From: IDS-8 sp040902105
GTDB taxonomy: Bacteria > Pseudomonadota > Gammaproteobacteria > Steroidobacterales > Woeseiaceae
Length of the DNA: 64,000 nucleotides
Direction: 5' to 3'
Assembly (NCBI GenBank): GCA_040902105.1
Contig: JBBDXW010000075.1
Location: 124,001 to 188,000, forward strand
Shown here in pieces: positions 30,872 to 40,358 of this stretch. The notes beneath the pieces were generated by a model that saw only the letters and a list, made by a program, of their open reading frames with translations, was not told where the DNA came from and did no database searches. Numbering within the stretch: the stretch's first letter is position 1; every line of letters starts with the position of its first letter. Both the position numbers and the translations under genes were made by a program.

Positions 30872-32305
30872 ATGTCGAAACATCCCCTGCAATTCCTCGA
30901 AGTGCCGCGCCGCGATCCTGCGAAGCAGCCGGCCGAAGTGCGCATCAGGCATTACGACGAGATCTACGGCTCGTACGACGGCGCGGACGCCGCGAGCCAG
31001 GCCGGCCGCTGTATTTCCTGCGGCAATCCTTACTGCGAATGGAAATGTCCGGTGCACAACTACATTCCGGACTGGCTCAGCCTGATCGAGGAAGGGAAAC
31101 TTTTCCAGGCCGCGGAACTGTCGCACCAGACCAACTCGCTGCCCGAGATCTGCGGCCGTATCTGCCCGCAGGACAGGCTGTGCGAAGGCGCCTGCACGCT
31201 GAACGACGGTATCGGCGCAGTCAACATCGGCAATATCGAAAAGTACATTACCGACGAAGCGCTGAAGCAGGGCTGGCGTCCGGACATGTCGCACGTCCTC
31301 GATACCGGCAAGCGCGTTGCGATCGTTGGCGCGGGCCCGGCAGGCCTGGCAGCGGCGGATGTGCTGGCGCGCACGGGCATCAGGTCTGTCGTCTACGATG
31401 CGTATCCGGAGATCGGCGGGCTACTTACTTTCGGCATCCCGCCGTTCAAACTCGAAAAGCAGGTGGTGAAGAGACGCCGCGACATTCTGGAGGGGATGGG
31501 CATCAGGTTCGTGCTTGGCACCCGCATCGGCCCCGACAAAGCGTTCGATTCGCTGCTCGGCGAATTCGATGCGGTGTTTCTTGCGATGGGCGCGTATACG
31601 TCGGTGCGCGGTGATCTGCCCGGCGAGAACCTGGCCGGCGTGTACGAAGCGCTGCCCTATCTTGTTTCAAACGTCTGTCGCGAGATGGACATTCCGGCCG
31701 GAGACGGCTGGTCGGTTCAGCCCCGGTCGGTGGAATGGGTCGATCTCGCAGGAAAGCAGGTTGTCGTGCTGGGTGGCGGCGACACCGGCATGGACTGCAA
31801 CCGAACGGCGATCCGCCAGGGCGCGGCCAGCGTGACCTGCGTCTACCGGCGCGACGAAATGAACATGCCCGGCTCGCGCCGCGAGGTTGCCAACAGCAAG
31901 GAAGAAGGCGTCGAGTTCCTGTTCAACCGGCAGCCGGTCGAGATTCTGGGCGACGGCCATGTCAGCGGCGTAAGGCTGATCGAAACGCGCCTGGGCAGTC
32001 CGGACGCCAGCGGCCGGCGGCGACCGGAGCCGATTGCAGGCTCGGAACACCGACTCCCGGCGGATGCCGTCATTGTCGCTTTCGGTTTTCGCCCGAGCCC
32101 GCCGGCATGGTTCGACGACTTCAGTATCGGGCAGCTGCCGAACGGCCGCGTGCGCGTCGACTCGGTGGGCCGCTATCCGTTCCAGACGACCAATCCGAAG
32201 GTATTCGCCGGCGGAGACATGGTGCGCGGTTCGGACCTCGTCGTGACCGCGGTATTCGAAGGCCGCGAAGCGGCGAAAGGGATTGCCGGGTTCCTGGGCG
32301 TCTGA
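30872..32305 (+). CDS. gltD: Glutamate synthase (NADPH) small chain
   Basis: 477 residues. Delivers electrons from NADPH through FAD and two 4Fe-4S clusters to GltB. The Cys-rich N-terminus shows CISCGNPYC, CPVHNYIPDW, CGRICPQDRLCEGAC. The FAD Rossmann motif is VAIVGAGPAGLAAADVLAR and the NADPH motif is VVLGGGDTGMDCNRTA. The C-terminus has VFAGGDMVRGSDLVVTA. It directly follows gltB. Confidence 0.97.
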   Translation: MSKHPLQFLEVPRRDPAKQPAEVRIRHYDEIYGSYDGADAASQAGRCISCGNPYCEWKCPVHNYIPDWLSLIEEGKLFQAAELSHQTNSLPEICGRICPQDRLCEGACTLNDGIGAVNIGNIEKYITDEALKQGWRPDMSHVLDTGKRVAIVGAGPAGLAAADVLARTGIRSVVYDAYPEIGGLLTFGIPPFKLEKQVVKRRRDILEGMGIRFVLGTRIGPDKAFDSLLGEFDAVFLAMGAYTSVRGDLPGENLAGVYEALPYLVSNVCREMDIPAGDGWSVQPRSVEWVDLAGKQVVVLGGGDTGMDCNRTAIRQGAASVTCVYRRDEMNMPGSRREVANSKEEGVEFLFNRQPVEILGDGHVSGVRLIETRLGSPDASGRRRPEPIAGSEHRLPADAVIVAFGFRPSPPAWFDDFSIGQLPNGRVRVDSVGRYPFQTTNPKVFAGGDMVRGSDLVVTAVFEGREAAKGIAGFLGV

Positions 32306-32495
32306 TTCCCCCGGCAGCGGCCGGCGAAACCCGGACATCACGCGTCGCCCGATGTCGAAACGCGGTATCCCTTCGCCGTAATCACCCTTCCTGAACAAAT
32401 CCTCAGGAAAAAGTTCGGCAATCCTCAGGCGTTTACGCCGGCGACGGAACAATGTCGCCGCATCGGCCGGCACGGCCGCTCGAGAGGAGCCCGAC

Positions 32496-34178
32496 ATGCG
32501 TAACTTCATTCCCTCGGCGCAATGCATCCGCTGCGCCATCCGCATCCGGCCGCGGAAGGTGCGACGCTGGCCAGGCCTGATCGCGGTGTTGATCGCCTTG
32601 ACGCCCGCGATGACGGTCTCCGCGGCACGGATCGTCTATCTCGCCGAACAGGAGTTCATTTTCGTTACCGAGCTCTTTGTCGTCGATCTGGCGGCGCCCG
32701 GCGTTACAACGCGGCTGAACCGGCCGTTGTCCATCGAATCGGAAGGAGTCGCCAGCTTTGCGATCAGCCCGGACGGCGCGCGTATCGTGTTCTCGGCCGA
32801 CCAGACAACACCCGGCGACCCCGACCTCTTCCTGCTCGACATCGCTGCCCCGGGGAGGTGGACACGGCTCGGCTCTCTGCCCGCCCGCCAGCGGGAGATG
32901 TTCGCGAAGTTCAGCCCCGATGGGAGCAGGCTTGCGTTTACGGCCAGCGACCCGTCTTTCGCCGACACCGAATTGTATCTTGTCGATCTTGCCGACCCTG
33001 GCCATGCGACCCGCCTGAATTCGGACCTTGTGGCGAACGGTGCGGTCAGCCTGACCGGCTTCGAATTCACGCCCGACGGGAGCCGCGTCGTATACGTGGC
33101 GGCCGAACTCGAAAACAGGTTCGAGCTTTACGTGGTGGACGTCGCTGCTCCCGGTCTGTCGGTCAGACTGAACGCGCCCGGTGGCAACGTCGGCGATACC
33201 TTCGAAGGGCGCTTTCGCATTCTTCCGGACAGCCGCGGGGTCGTGTACTCCGCGGTGAGCGAGAATCCCGGCGTCCGCGAGTTGCACGTCGTTGCGTTTG
33301 ACCGGCCGGGACAAGCGACGACGCTGAACGCGCCGCTGCAAGGCGCAGGGGACATTTTTGATTTTTCGGTGAGCGCCGACGGCCGCCTCGTCGCCTACAC
33401 GGCGGACCAGGACAGGGACACGATACTCGAGGTCTTTATCGTCGATGTCGACTTCCCGGGTACGGTGACGAAGATCAATGGACCGGTTCAAAGCGGCGCG
33501 GCGCTCGCCCGTTTCACGCCCGACGGCAAACATCTCATCTACTCGGGCGATGAAGAACGCGGACCCGGCGAACGCGACCTCTATATCGTGGCGATCGATC
33601 AGCCGGTGAATCGCGTGCGGCTGAACGCAACGCCTGAACCGGGGGCGGACATCGGCCCGTACGCGATCAGCGCGGACGGCGGACGGGTTGCTTACAAGCC
33701 CGCTCCGCCGGGTGGCTTTGAGACGGACCTGATGGTGGTTCGTCCGGACAGCCCCGGCATTGCCGCCAAAGTGAACGGTCCGCTGCCGAACGGCGCTCTG
33801 GATTTCCAGCCGCCGAAATTCAGCCCGGACGGAGAGGAGCTTGCATTCCTGGCAGTCGAATCGCTGGACGATTCCATTCAGGAGCTGTTCTTCGCCCGCG
33901 TTTCCGGGCCCGGTGCGTCCATTCGCCTGAACGGCCCGCTGCCGCCCGGCGCCGTCGTTGCCGCAACGCCGGATTCCTTCGAATTCCTGCCGGCCGGCGC
34001 CCCGCCGACGGGTGACTTGCCGCCCGGTACGCCGCCGCCGGAGGACGGTCCGGGCACACAGTCATCCGGTGGCGGCTCGCTCGGCCCGTTTGCGCTGTTG
34101 CTTCTGCTGGTCAGGGGAACGGGCGGCTCGATTTCCGTCAGGGGCGTGAATGGACAGGCACGAATGGCACGTACTTGA
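32496..34178 (+). CDS. Secreted TolB-like beta-propeller protein with GlyGly-CTERM-like tail
   Basis: 560 residues with a signal segment (about 24-44) and repeated PD40/TolB-type units (FAISPDGARIVFSAD, FSPDGSRLAFTA, FTPDGSRVVYVA and others), each about 55 residues and containing VVDLAAPG-type strands with TRLN ends. This predicts a seven-bladed propeller or similar. A Pro-rich linker leads to SSGGGSLGPFALLLLL at about 523-538, resembling a GlyGly-CTERM sorting signal. The hydrophobic run is short and is followed by 21 further residues instead of an Arg cluster at the end. The propeller binding partner is unknown. A GGAG ribosome site precedes the ATG. Confidence 0.82.
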   Translation: MRNFIPSAQCIRCAIRIRPRKVRRWPGLIAVLIALTPAMTVSAARIVYLAEQEFIFVTELFVVDLAAPGVTTRLNRPLSIESEGVASFAISPDGARIVFSADQTTPGDPDLFLLDIAAPGRWTRLGSLPARQREMFAKFSPDGSRLAFTASDPSFADTELYLVDLADPGHATRLNSDLVANGAVSLTGFEFTPDGSRVVYVAAELENRFELYVVDVAAPGLSVRLNAPGGNVGDTFEGRFRILPDSRGVVYSAVSENPGVRELHVVAFDRPGQATTLNAPLQGAGDIFDFSVSADGRLVAYTADQDRDTILEVFIVDVDFPGTVTKINGPVQSGAALARFTPDGKHLIYSGDEERGPGERDLYIVAIDQPVNRVRLNATPEPGADIGPYAISADGGRVAYKPAPPGGFETDLMVVRPDSPGIAAKVNGPLPNGALDFQPPKFSPDGEELAFLAVESLDDSIQELFFARVSGPGASIRLNGPLPPGAVVAATPDSFEFLPAGAPPTGDLPPGTPPPEDGPGTQSSGGGSLGPFALLLLLVRGTGGSISVRGVNGQARMART

Positions 34179-34218
34179 GCTTCGTGCTCCACGGATGGCG
34201 ATCGCCGAACTGCCGTTG

Positions 34219-34242
34219 TTGGAGCCCGCGAAAGCGGGCGAT
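34219..34242. repeat. REP-like palindrome, TTGGAGCC family, single copy
   Basis: Reads TTGGAGCCCGCGAAAGCGGG plus CGAT, and its last base overlaps the stop codon of the convergent histidine-kinase gene. A clean member of the family. Confidence 0.8.
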
Positions 34243-36284
34243 CAGACCGGGAGCTGAACCTCGAACGTCACGCCGCCCTCGACGTCGAACGCGGTAATCG
34301 AACCGCCGTGTCCCACGGCAATCAGGCGTGCAATGAAGAGGCCGAGTCCGAGATGCTTGCCGGACTCGCTGGTCCTGACCGAGACCATGGAATCGAAGAG
34401 CTGCGAGCGCATTCGTTCCGGCAGCGGCGGGCCGGGATTGGTCACGGACAGCACCCGCTTTCCGGGCGTCGATACCAGGCGGATTACGACCTCATCGCCC
34501 CCGGAACTGAAGCCAACTGCGTTGTCGACCAGCTTGTCGAGCATCTGGATGATCAACTCCGGTGAGCCGTGTATCGGCGCGTTCGTATCGTCGGCTACGA
34601 GTGAGAATCTGCGTTCCGGCCACGCGTCCGCGTAAGCGGACACGGTCGAGGTCAACGCGGCGCACAGGTCGAACGTCTCAGGCTCCGCATTTTCGATAAG
34701 TTCTTCCACCCTGCTCGCTTCGCTCATTGCGCTCAGTATCTTGTGCAGGCGTCCGGCGCCGTCTCTTGCACGCGCCGTGTATCTTGCCGATTCCTCCGTC
34801 AGCGGTTCGTGTTCGAGGTTTTCGAGCGACGAAGTAACAATGGTCAACGGCGTGCGCATCTCATGCGACAGTTTCGACGCCAGCGTTCTGAGATACTCGT
34901 TGTACTCCCCGAGTTGCCGCAGGACACTCGAAAAGCTCCTGGACAGGTCGCCGATCTCGTCGCCGGCGCGCGCGCTCGGTAAATCGGGCTGCACGCGCTT
35001 GTCGTCAAGCGCGCGTTCGGCGGCGCTGCTCAGGCGCCTTATGCGCAGCGACATCCAGCTTGCGTATCCGAGCAACGCGGCGGCCACGAGCAGCGTCGCG
35101 ATCAAGGTGAAGTTCATCAGCCGCGTGAGCGCGCGGTTGGTGAGGCTCAATATTGCGTCCGTCCCCTGCTGCAAAATGACTGCACCGGTCTGCACGTTTC
35201 CCGACCAGATCGGCTGCGCCACGGCCACGACGGCGCGGCCGGATCGCTGGCTGCGAAACCAGCTTGTTGCCGGCTCGCCGTTCAGCGACTCGACAATGTA
35301 ATCCTGTCGTTCTCGTCCCGACGGGTCCGGTTCGGCCAGCTCGGCCTCGTTGCCGGATTCGAGCAAGGCGTTGTAGGCGATGCGCATCCAGCCGGCCGCG
35401 ATGCCCGGCGATTCCTCGTTGCCGCCCGGCGAGATCCCGCCCGCCTGTGCCAGGCGCCATCCTGCCGTGTCGGTAACGATGAGCCGTACGTCCGGCTGGA
35501 CGTAGCCGGCGGCGACACTCTGCAGCAACGGCGACAGCGTCACGAAGCGGCCCGGAATGTCTCCTGAGTAACTCGACATGCGGACTGCGGGGGACGTCGG
35601 GCTGTCTCTGTTCATTACCGCGATGCCAATGCGCGCCTCCAGCAGCTGGCGCGGAATTCTCGCCTCGAGGCGGTAACCGTTCGTCGTGTCCTGCCAGTGC
35701 GCCGAGATCCTGCTTTCATCGACGGTTTCTTCTGTCGTGCTGCGGCTTGGCACCAGGTCGCCCGGTGCTTCCGCGGCAAAGCGGTACGTGATCCTCCTGC
35801 TGCCGGGCGAGCTTGCATCGGCGACGCTGATCAGCTCGACAGAGTCGCCAGCGCCGTCGCCGCTTTCGGCAATGTTCGGCATCGAATAGACAACGGCATC
35901 ATCGCGCGCTTCGACATAGAGAAACACGGACTGGCGATATACGCCGAGCGCAATGCTTGCGGCCCCGTTGGCGCCATGCAGGAGACCCAGGGACTCCTCC
36001 GGAAGCGCCCAGTCATCGAAGTAGCCGTCAATCAATGGCGGCGATGCCAGTGCATGCCCATACAGTTGCTGCCCGACGGTACCCGGCGTCTCGCCTCGTC
36101 CTTGAACGCCAAACTGATCCGGGAACTGCGCCAGTGAATCGGCGATCGCCTGCGCCGTACCCGCCAGCATCCGTTGCTGGCCTTCCCGCAACGCGGATTC
36201 GGTTTCGCGAATGAACTGACAGCCGGCCCACGGAAGGATCAGCGTCAGAAGGCTGATGAGAAGAAGCTGGCGTCTAAGATTCAT
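34242..36284 (-). CDS. pdsS: Proteobacterial dedicated sortase system histidine kinase
   Basis: 680 residues. An N-terminal membrane segment (about 5-24) precedes a large periplasmic region that includes a carbohydrate-binding-like beta domain (PLIDGYFDDWALPEESLGLL). A second membrane segment follows at about 390-410, then HAMP, a HisKA domain with His474 in LSHEMRTPLTIV and a HATPase domain ending near GLGLFIARL. Length and domain order match the kinase that accompanies class GN sortases (TIGR03785-type). Its usual neighbour, the response regulator, is here 5.6 kb away, on the same strand. It should sense an envelope signal and control the sortase target and sortase genes, which is inference. 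Confidence 0.85.
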   Translation of the reverse strand: MNLRRQLLLISLLTLILPWAGCQFIRETESALREGQQRMLAGTAQAIADSLAQFPDQFGVQGRGETPGTVGQQLYGHALASPPLIDGYFDDWALPEESLGLLHGANGAASIALGVYRQSVFLYVEARDDAVVYSMPNIAESGDGAGDSVELISVADASSPGSRRITYRFAAEAPGDLVPSRSTTEETVDESRISAHWQDTTNGYRLEARIPRQLLEARIGIAVMNRDSPTSPAVRMSSYSGDIPGRFVTLSPLLQSVAAGYVQPDVRLIVTDTAGWRLAQAGGISPGGNEESPGIAAGWMRIAYNALLESGNEAELAEPDPSGRERQDYIVESLNGEPATSWFRSQRSGRAVVAVAQPIWSGNVQTGAVILQQGTDAILSLTNRALTRLMNFTLIATLLVAAALLGYASWMSLRIRRLSSAAERALDDKRVQPDLPSARAGDEIGDLSRSFSSVLRQLGEYNEYLRTLASKLSHEMRTPLTIVTSSLENLEHEPLTEESARYTARARDGAGRLHKILSAMSEASRVEELIENAEPETFDLCAALTSTVSAYADAWPERRFSLVADDTNAPIHGSPELIIQMLDKLVDNAVGFSSGGDEVVIRLVSTPGKRVLSVTNPGPPLPERMRSQLFDSMVSVRTSESGKHLGLGLFIARLIAVGHGGSITAFDVEGGVTFEVQLPV

Positions 36285-36896
36285 CGCAGCCTGGATGTCC
36301 CAGCTTACGGCGATGACCGCATGAAACGCGTCGCCGGGCGAATTGCCTTGGGGCTTGCGACGCGGCCAGCTGACGGTAGCGGTCGTCAGTACACGGATTA
36401 TTCCCGATGAACGGGATGAACCTCAATATTCGATTCGTGGCGCCGGGTGCCTCGGCTTCCCCGGCCAGGGCATGGCTGCCGAGAAGCAAAAACAACGCGA
36501 GCCGGCTGGCGCCGAGGCGGCGGCGCTTTACGGGTTTGCGCAGTCTCCTTTCGACCGCCAGCAGACTTGAAAAATATATGCCGAACGACATGAATTGCAG
36601 GTCCTCACCGGCAAAGCCTCATACTCACGGGATCAATTATGAGGCCCTTCTCAGCGAGTATAGCGAGCCCCCGCGCGCATCTGCTGCCGGCCTCCCGGCA
36701 TCGCGGGCCCGGTTTCAGCAATGAGCTGAACGTATACCGAGGAGTGCATTTGCGTCGACGTCATGCCGACGCACCAGGCTTTCATCGATCGCTACTGCAC
36801 GGGCCTCGACGCCCGGTTGAGCCGGCACTCCGCTGAGCTGGGCAAAAAACAGGGGGCCCGCAGGCCCCCGAATACAATACTGCTACTCGCGTTGCT
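36285..36896. other. 612-base gap between the sortase-system kinase and the TonB receptor
   Basis: No confident gene. A minus-strand frame (36274-36591, 105 codons from ATG 36591) begins with a possible signal peptide (RLALFLLLGSHALAGEAEAP) and reads RILRFIPFIGNNPC, then becomes Arg/Ser-rich. It could be a small exported protein upstream of the kinase or a decayed gene. Plus-strand frames look like shadows. A terminator for the receptor gene lies at 36844-36869. Confidence 0.5.
36844..36869 (-). terminator. Rho-independent terminator of the TonB-dependent receptor gene
   Basis: GGGGGCC (36852-36858) and GGCCCCC (36863-36869) form a 7-base-pair stem with loop CGCA. On the minus strand it is followed by TGTTTTTT. 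It lies 27 bases after the receptor stop. Confidence 0.85.
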
Positions 36897-39800
36897 TCAG
36901 AAACGCGCTTGCAGCGACAAACGAAGGTGACGGGGTTGCTGCCAGGCATACACCGATCCGAACCACTCGTTCGGATTGCCTTCGGAACGCCGTGCTTCGG
37001 CGTGCTCGTTGAACATCAGAGGTTCCTGGATATCGAACACGTTAAACACTTGCAGTGCAGCCGTCATGTCGATGTTGCCCAGCGCGAAACCGTAGGTCAG
37101 CGATGCATCGAGCGACGTCAGCCATGGCGTACGTCCTGCGTTACCGCGGCCGGTGAACTGGTAGATCTTGTCCGCCTGCGCCGCATCAGCCGGGCACGGT
37201 CCTACGCCGGCGGGTGTGTTGCAGGTATTGGTGAACAGATAGTAGGTATCACCGTAGCTGCCGAATACGTTCGCGCCGGTATCCGGATATCCAGCGCCGA
37301 CAGTACTGAGCGGGCGACCGCTGACCAGTGACGAAGCCCAGCCGGCGACCAGGTTGTCCGTGATCCGGTACGAGCCGAAGAACTTGAACGCATGACGACG
37401 ATCGTTCGGCAGATAACCGAAAGCGCCATCCATCAATGCCGGGAAGTCGAAGTCCTGGGTAATACCCGCATCGGCCTGCGTGATATCGGATTTCACAGCA
37501 CCTTCGAAGTTACCTGTGCTGCGCGACCAGGTATAACCGAAATTCCAGTCCATCCGATCACCGATGTGCGCGTATTCGAGTTGCACGGCGGTGTATTCGT
37601 TATCGCCCTCCGGAATGCCAATGTCCTCGGCCGAATGGAATTCGAAGTTTCCGTCCAGGTCCTCCCACGAGCCGCCGGAACCCGGATTGATCATCGTGCA
37701 ATAACCCTGGTTGGCCAGGATACCGCAATAGTCGTCGAGCGTGACGCCGACTTCACGTTGCATCAGGCGGATGGATGCCGAGTCTCCGTTTTCCAGATAC
37801 CGCTCGTAGCCCAGAATCAGCTCGTCTTTGTAAAACGCATCGGCTTCGGCCGCCTGGAACTGCGCCTGGGTCGGCGGCGAACCCGCCGAGTTCACGACCG
37901 GATTGTTTCCGTCGAGCTGCCCGCCCAGCGGCACCAGCCCCGTCGCCGTGCCGTCAGTCGGATCAATGTCCGTGAACGTGTAGTACGTCGTCGTATCGCT
38001 GACGCCCGAACCCACCCGGAAGTTGGTGTTGTTCGCCATCGGCAGGAAATAGCGACCCCAGGTGCCGTACACCTTGTTGTTGCCGTCACCGACCGGATCC
38101 CAGCTCATGCCGAGGCGCGGTGCCCACTCCTGCTCAAAGTCGGCAAAGGCAATGCCGGTCGTGCCGAAGTTCGTCAGGATATCCTGGCGTGCGCCGAGGT
38201 ATAAGACGATATTGTCGGTCACCCGCCATTCGTCTTCTATGTAGTAGGCCTCGAGCTCGCTGTTGAACTTGCCGCCGAATTCCTCATTCGTGAAGACGCG
38301 TACTTGGACGTAGTCGAGGTCCGCGCCGGTGTTGTTGATGAAGATCGGACCCGCATTACCCTGTACCGAAGCGAGGGGCTCCAGAGTCGAGTAGACCCAG
38401 CGACCGCCGCCGATGTCGGATTGCAGGTTTACGGAGTTGCGATCCTGTTGGTCATATCCGACGCGCAACAGGTGATCGCCCAACGCCCATTCGATGTCAA
38501 GCCGAGTCTGCGTGTTCTCATCCTGGTCGCTGCCAAAGGTACCGCCAGGCCCGCAACCCGTAGCCGGGGTGGCCGGATTCGTGGTGCGCTCGTCGACAAC
38601 ACTCGGACAGATCGTGGGATCGCCGGACGGATTGTTCGTGTACTGGGCTTCAACCACGCCGTACATCGCCGAGACGGTCACCGCGTCGAGGAACGTACCG
38701 CGGTAGCTCACGCTGTGCGCCTTGCTGCCGCGCAGGCGAGTGAACGTCTCCGTGGCGGCACCGATCGTGCCGGTCTCGCCGTCGAATTCGAAACGCTTGT
38801 CCAGACCGTCACGCTGCGCATCGAATCCCCAGACACTGAGCCGATGGTAGTCGGTGATGTCCCAGTCGATCTTGCCGCCCCAGAAGATGTTGTCCGACGC
38901 CGGAAAGTCGTAGACGCTGAACTGGTCGGGAGCTGCGAATTCGTTGTTACCGTTGATCTCGGACTGGAAGCGCTGCTCCGTCTCGCGCGGATTGACGATG
39001 CCGTAGACAAACAGCCGGTCCTCGATGATCGGGCCGCCTGCCGTCACCCAGTACTCGAACAGGTCAACCTCGTTTTGGGTGGTGTTGCGGAAGACCCGGC
39101 CGGTCCCGGGGCCACCGGCGCCGCCGCCGAATCCGCCGCCGCCGCGTGAAATCTTGCCTTCTTCATACAGGCTGCCGGGTTCGAACGCTACGCCAACGCC
39201 GAATTCCCAATCGTTCGAGCCGCTCTTGCTCGTGGCATTGATGACGCCCCCCGTCGTGCGGCCGTACTGCGCGGAGTATCCCCCGGTCTTGATCTGGAAC
39301 TGGTCGTAGAACTCGAAGGGAAGCTCACCGCAACCGAGTCCCTGACGTGTGTTCGTTACTTCCAGGCCGTTTATGTAGCAGGAATTCTCGGCGACCGAGG
39401 AACCGCCGAAGGATGCGTAGCCAGGGGCGCCGCCGGTCCCGCTTACGTCCCATTTTGCGTCGCCCTTGATCGTTCCCGGCGCAAGCAACGCGACGGATGT
39501 CAGGTCTCTGGCGACCGGCATGAGATCAATCTCGGCTTCGCCAATCACCATTCCGGAGTCGGTGGAGTACGTGTCGTAAGTCTGTCTCGCCGCCGTGACC
39601 GTAATCTCCTCGAGTGCGCCGGCATCCTCCAGCACGAAAAACGCGGTCGCAGTGCCGTTCAACGTAACATCGAAAGTGTCGCGTGCTACGACCGTCCCGT
39701 CACGGCTTACGCTAACCACGTAACTGCCGACCGGCAACTGCGAGAATCGGAAGTCGCCTTCCGCATCGACGGTTACGTCCCGGCTGCGTCCGGTGGACTC

Positions 39801-39950
39801 ATCGACTGCGTTTACTGTGTACGTTGCGCCGGAGAGATTTTCGAGCGAGCCCACGATATTGCCCGTGCCTTCACCGATGGCGCCGTAGGCGTTCAGTGAC
39901 ACGAACAAAAAGGCAGGCAACATGTGTCGCCACTTCGATTTGACGTTCAT
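36897..39950 (-). CDS. TonB-dependent receptor with carboxypeptidase-regulatory-like N-domain (Oar-like)
   Basis: 1017 residues. A signal peptide (about 1-25) precedes a CarboxypepD-type beta-sandwich (about 28-110, with FRFSQLPVGSYVVSV). A plug domain follows with ALEEITVTA as its start, VALLAPGTI and the YSAQYGRTTGGVIN segment. A 22-strand-type barrel ends in aromatic LRLSLQARF, the classical outer-membrane signature. Many acidic Gly-rich extracellular loops are present (GGGGFGGGAGG). It imports or binds a large substrate in the outer membrane; the ligand is unknown. AAGGGGA lies 8-14 bases before ATG. It has its own terminator. Confidence 0.9.
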   Translation of the reverse strand: MNVKSKWRHMLPAFLFVSLNAYGAIGEGTGNIVGSLENLSGATYTVNAVDESTGRSRDVTVDAEGDFRFSQLPVGSYVVSVSRDGTVVARDTFDVTLNGTATAFFVLEDAGALEEITVTAARQTYDTYSTDSGMVIGEAEIDLMPVARDLTSVALLAPGTIKGDAKWDVSGTGGAPGYASFGGSSVAENSCYINGLEVTNTRQGLGCGELPFEFYDQFQIKTGGYSAQYGRTTGGVINATSKSGSNDWEFGVGVAFEPGSLYEEGKISRGGGGFGGGAGGPGTGRVFRNTTQNEVDLFEYWVTAGGPIIEDRLFVYGIVNPRETEQRFQSEINGNNEFAAPDQFSVYDFPASDNIFWGGKIDWDITDYHRLSVWGFDAQRDGLDKRFEFDGETGTIGAATETFTRLRGSKAHSVSYRGTFLDAVTVSAMYGVVEAQYTNNPSGDPTICPSVVDERTTNPATPATGCGPGGTFGSDQDENTQTRLDIEWALGDHLLRVGYDQQDRNSVNLQSDIGGGRWVYSTLEPLASVQGNAGPIFINNTGADLDYVQVRVFTNEEFGGKFNSELEAYYIEDEWRVTDNIVLYLGARQDILTNFGTTGIAFADFEQEWAPRLGMSWDPVGDGNNKVYGTWGRYFLPMANNTNFRVGSGVSDTTTYYTFTDIDPTDGTATGLVPLGGQLDGNNPVVNSAGSPPTQAQFQAAEADAFYKDELILGYERYLENGDSASIRLMQREVGVTLDDYCGILANQGYCTMINPGSGGSWEDLDGNFEFHSAEDIGIPEGDNEYTAVQLEYAHIGDRMDWNFGYTWSRSTGNFEGAVKSDITQADAGITQDFDFPALMDGAFGYLPNDRRHAFKFFGSYRITDNLVAGWASSLVSGRPLSTVGAGYPDTGANVFGSYGDTYYLFTNTCNTPAGVGPCPADAAQADKIYQFTGRGNAGRTPWLTSLDASLTYGFALGNIDMTAALQVFNVFDIQEPLMFNEHAEARRSEGNPNEWFGSVYAWQQPRHLRLSLQARF

Positions 39951-40358
39951 CGGTAGATCCCCTTATGCGTACTTGCGAACAATGTATGTCGCCCGGCAGT
40001 TCTGGTTGACGAAAAACCGACGGACGGATGCACCTGGTGGCGGTTTGTTGTTTTGAACACCACGAAGAATGCGCGGTATCGTACCACTTCTCCGCCAGAA
40101 TGCGTCAAGTGTAGCCAAAACACTACAAAGAGTGCGTATGCCCGGGATACCGCGCACGCGAGGCGCCTGGTTCAACGCCATGTAAGAACAAGTTCTGCGT
40201 CTCGTTGAAACCAGTCACCGATTACTGACATGGAGATTGGTCTGGAAACCGCAGCTTCTGCCCCGGCCTGAAAGCCTGTAGGCTGTCCAACAAAGAATCG
40301 GCGAGCGGGATCGCCAGAAAGTCTGACCCACCGCCAACCGCTTTTCCAGGGGCCCTGT
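39951..40358. promoter_or_regulatory. 408-base divergent control region of the TonB receptor and the permease
   Basis: No gene. On the minus strand TTGACG (40103-40108) and TACGAT (40078-40083) could be -35 and -10 elements for the receptor, though their 19-base spacing is long. A 10-base inverted repeat (GCGCGGTATC at 40071-40080 and GATACCGCGC at 40146-40155) brackets this promoter, and a second palindrome TGTAG/CTACA (40110-40127) lies inside. This arrangement suggests a repressor or activator site, unproven. Confidence 0.4.
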
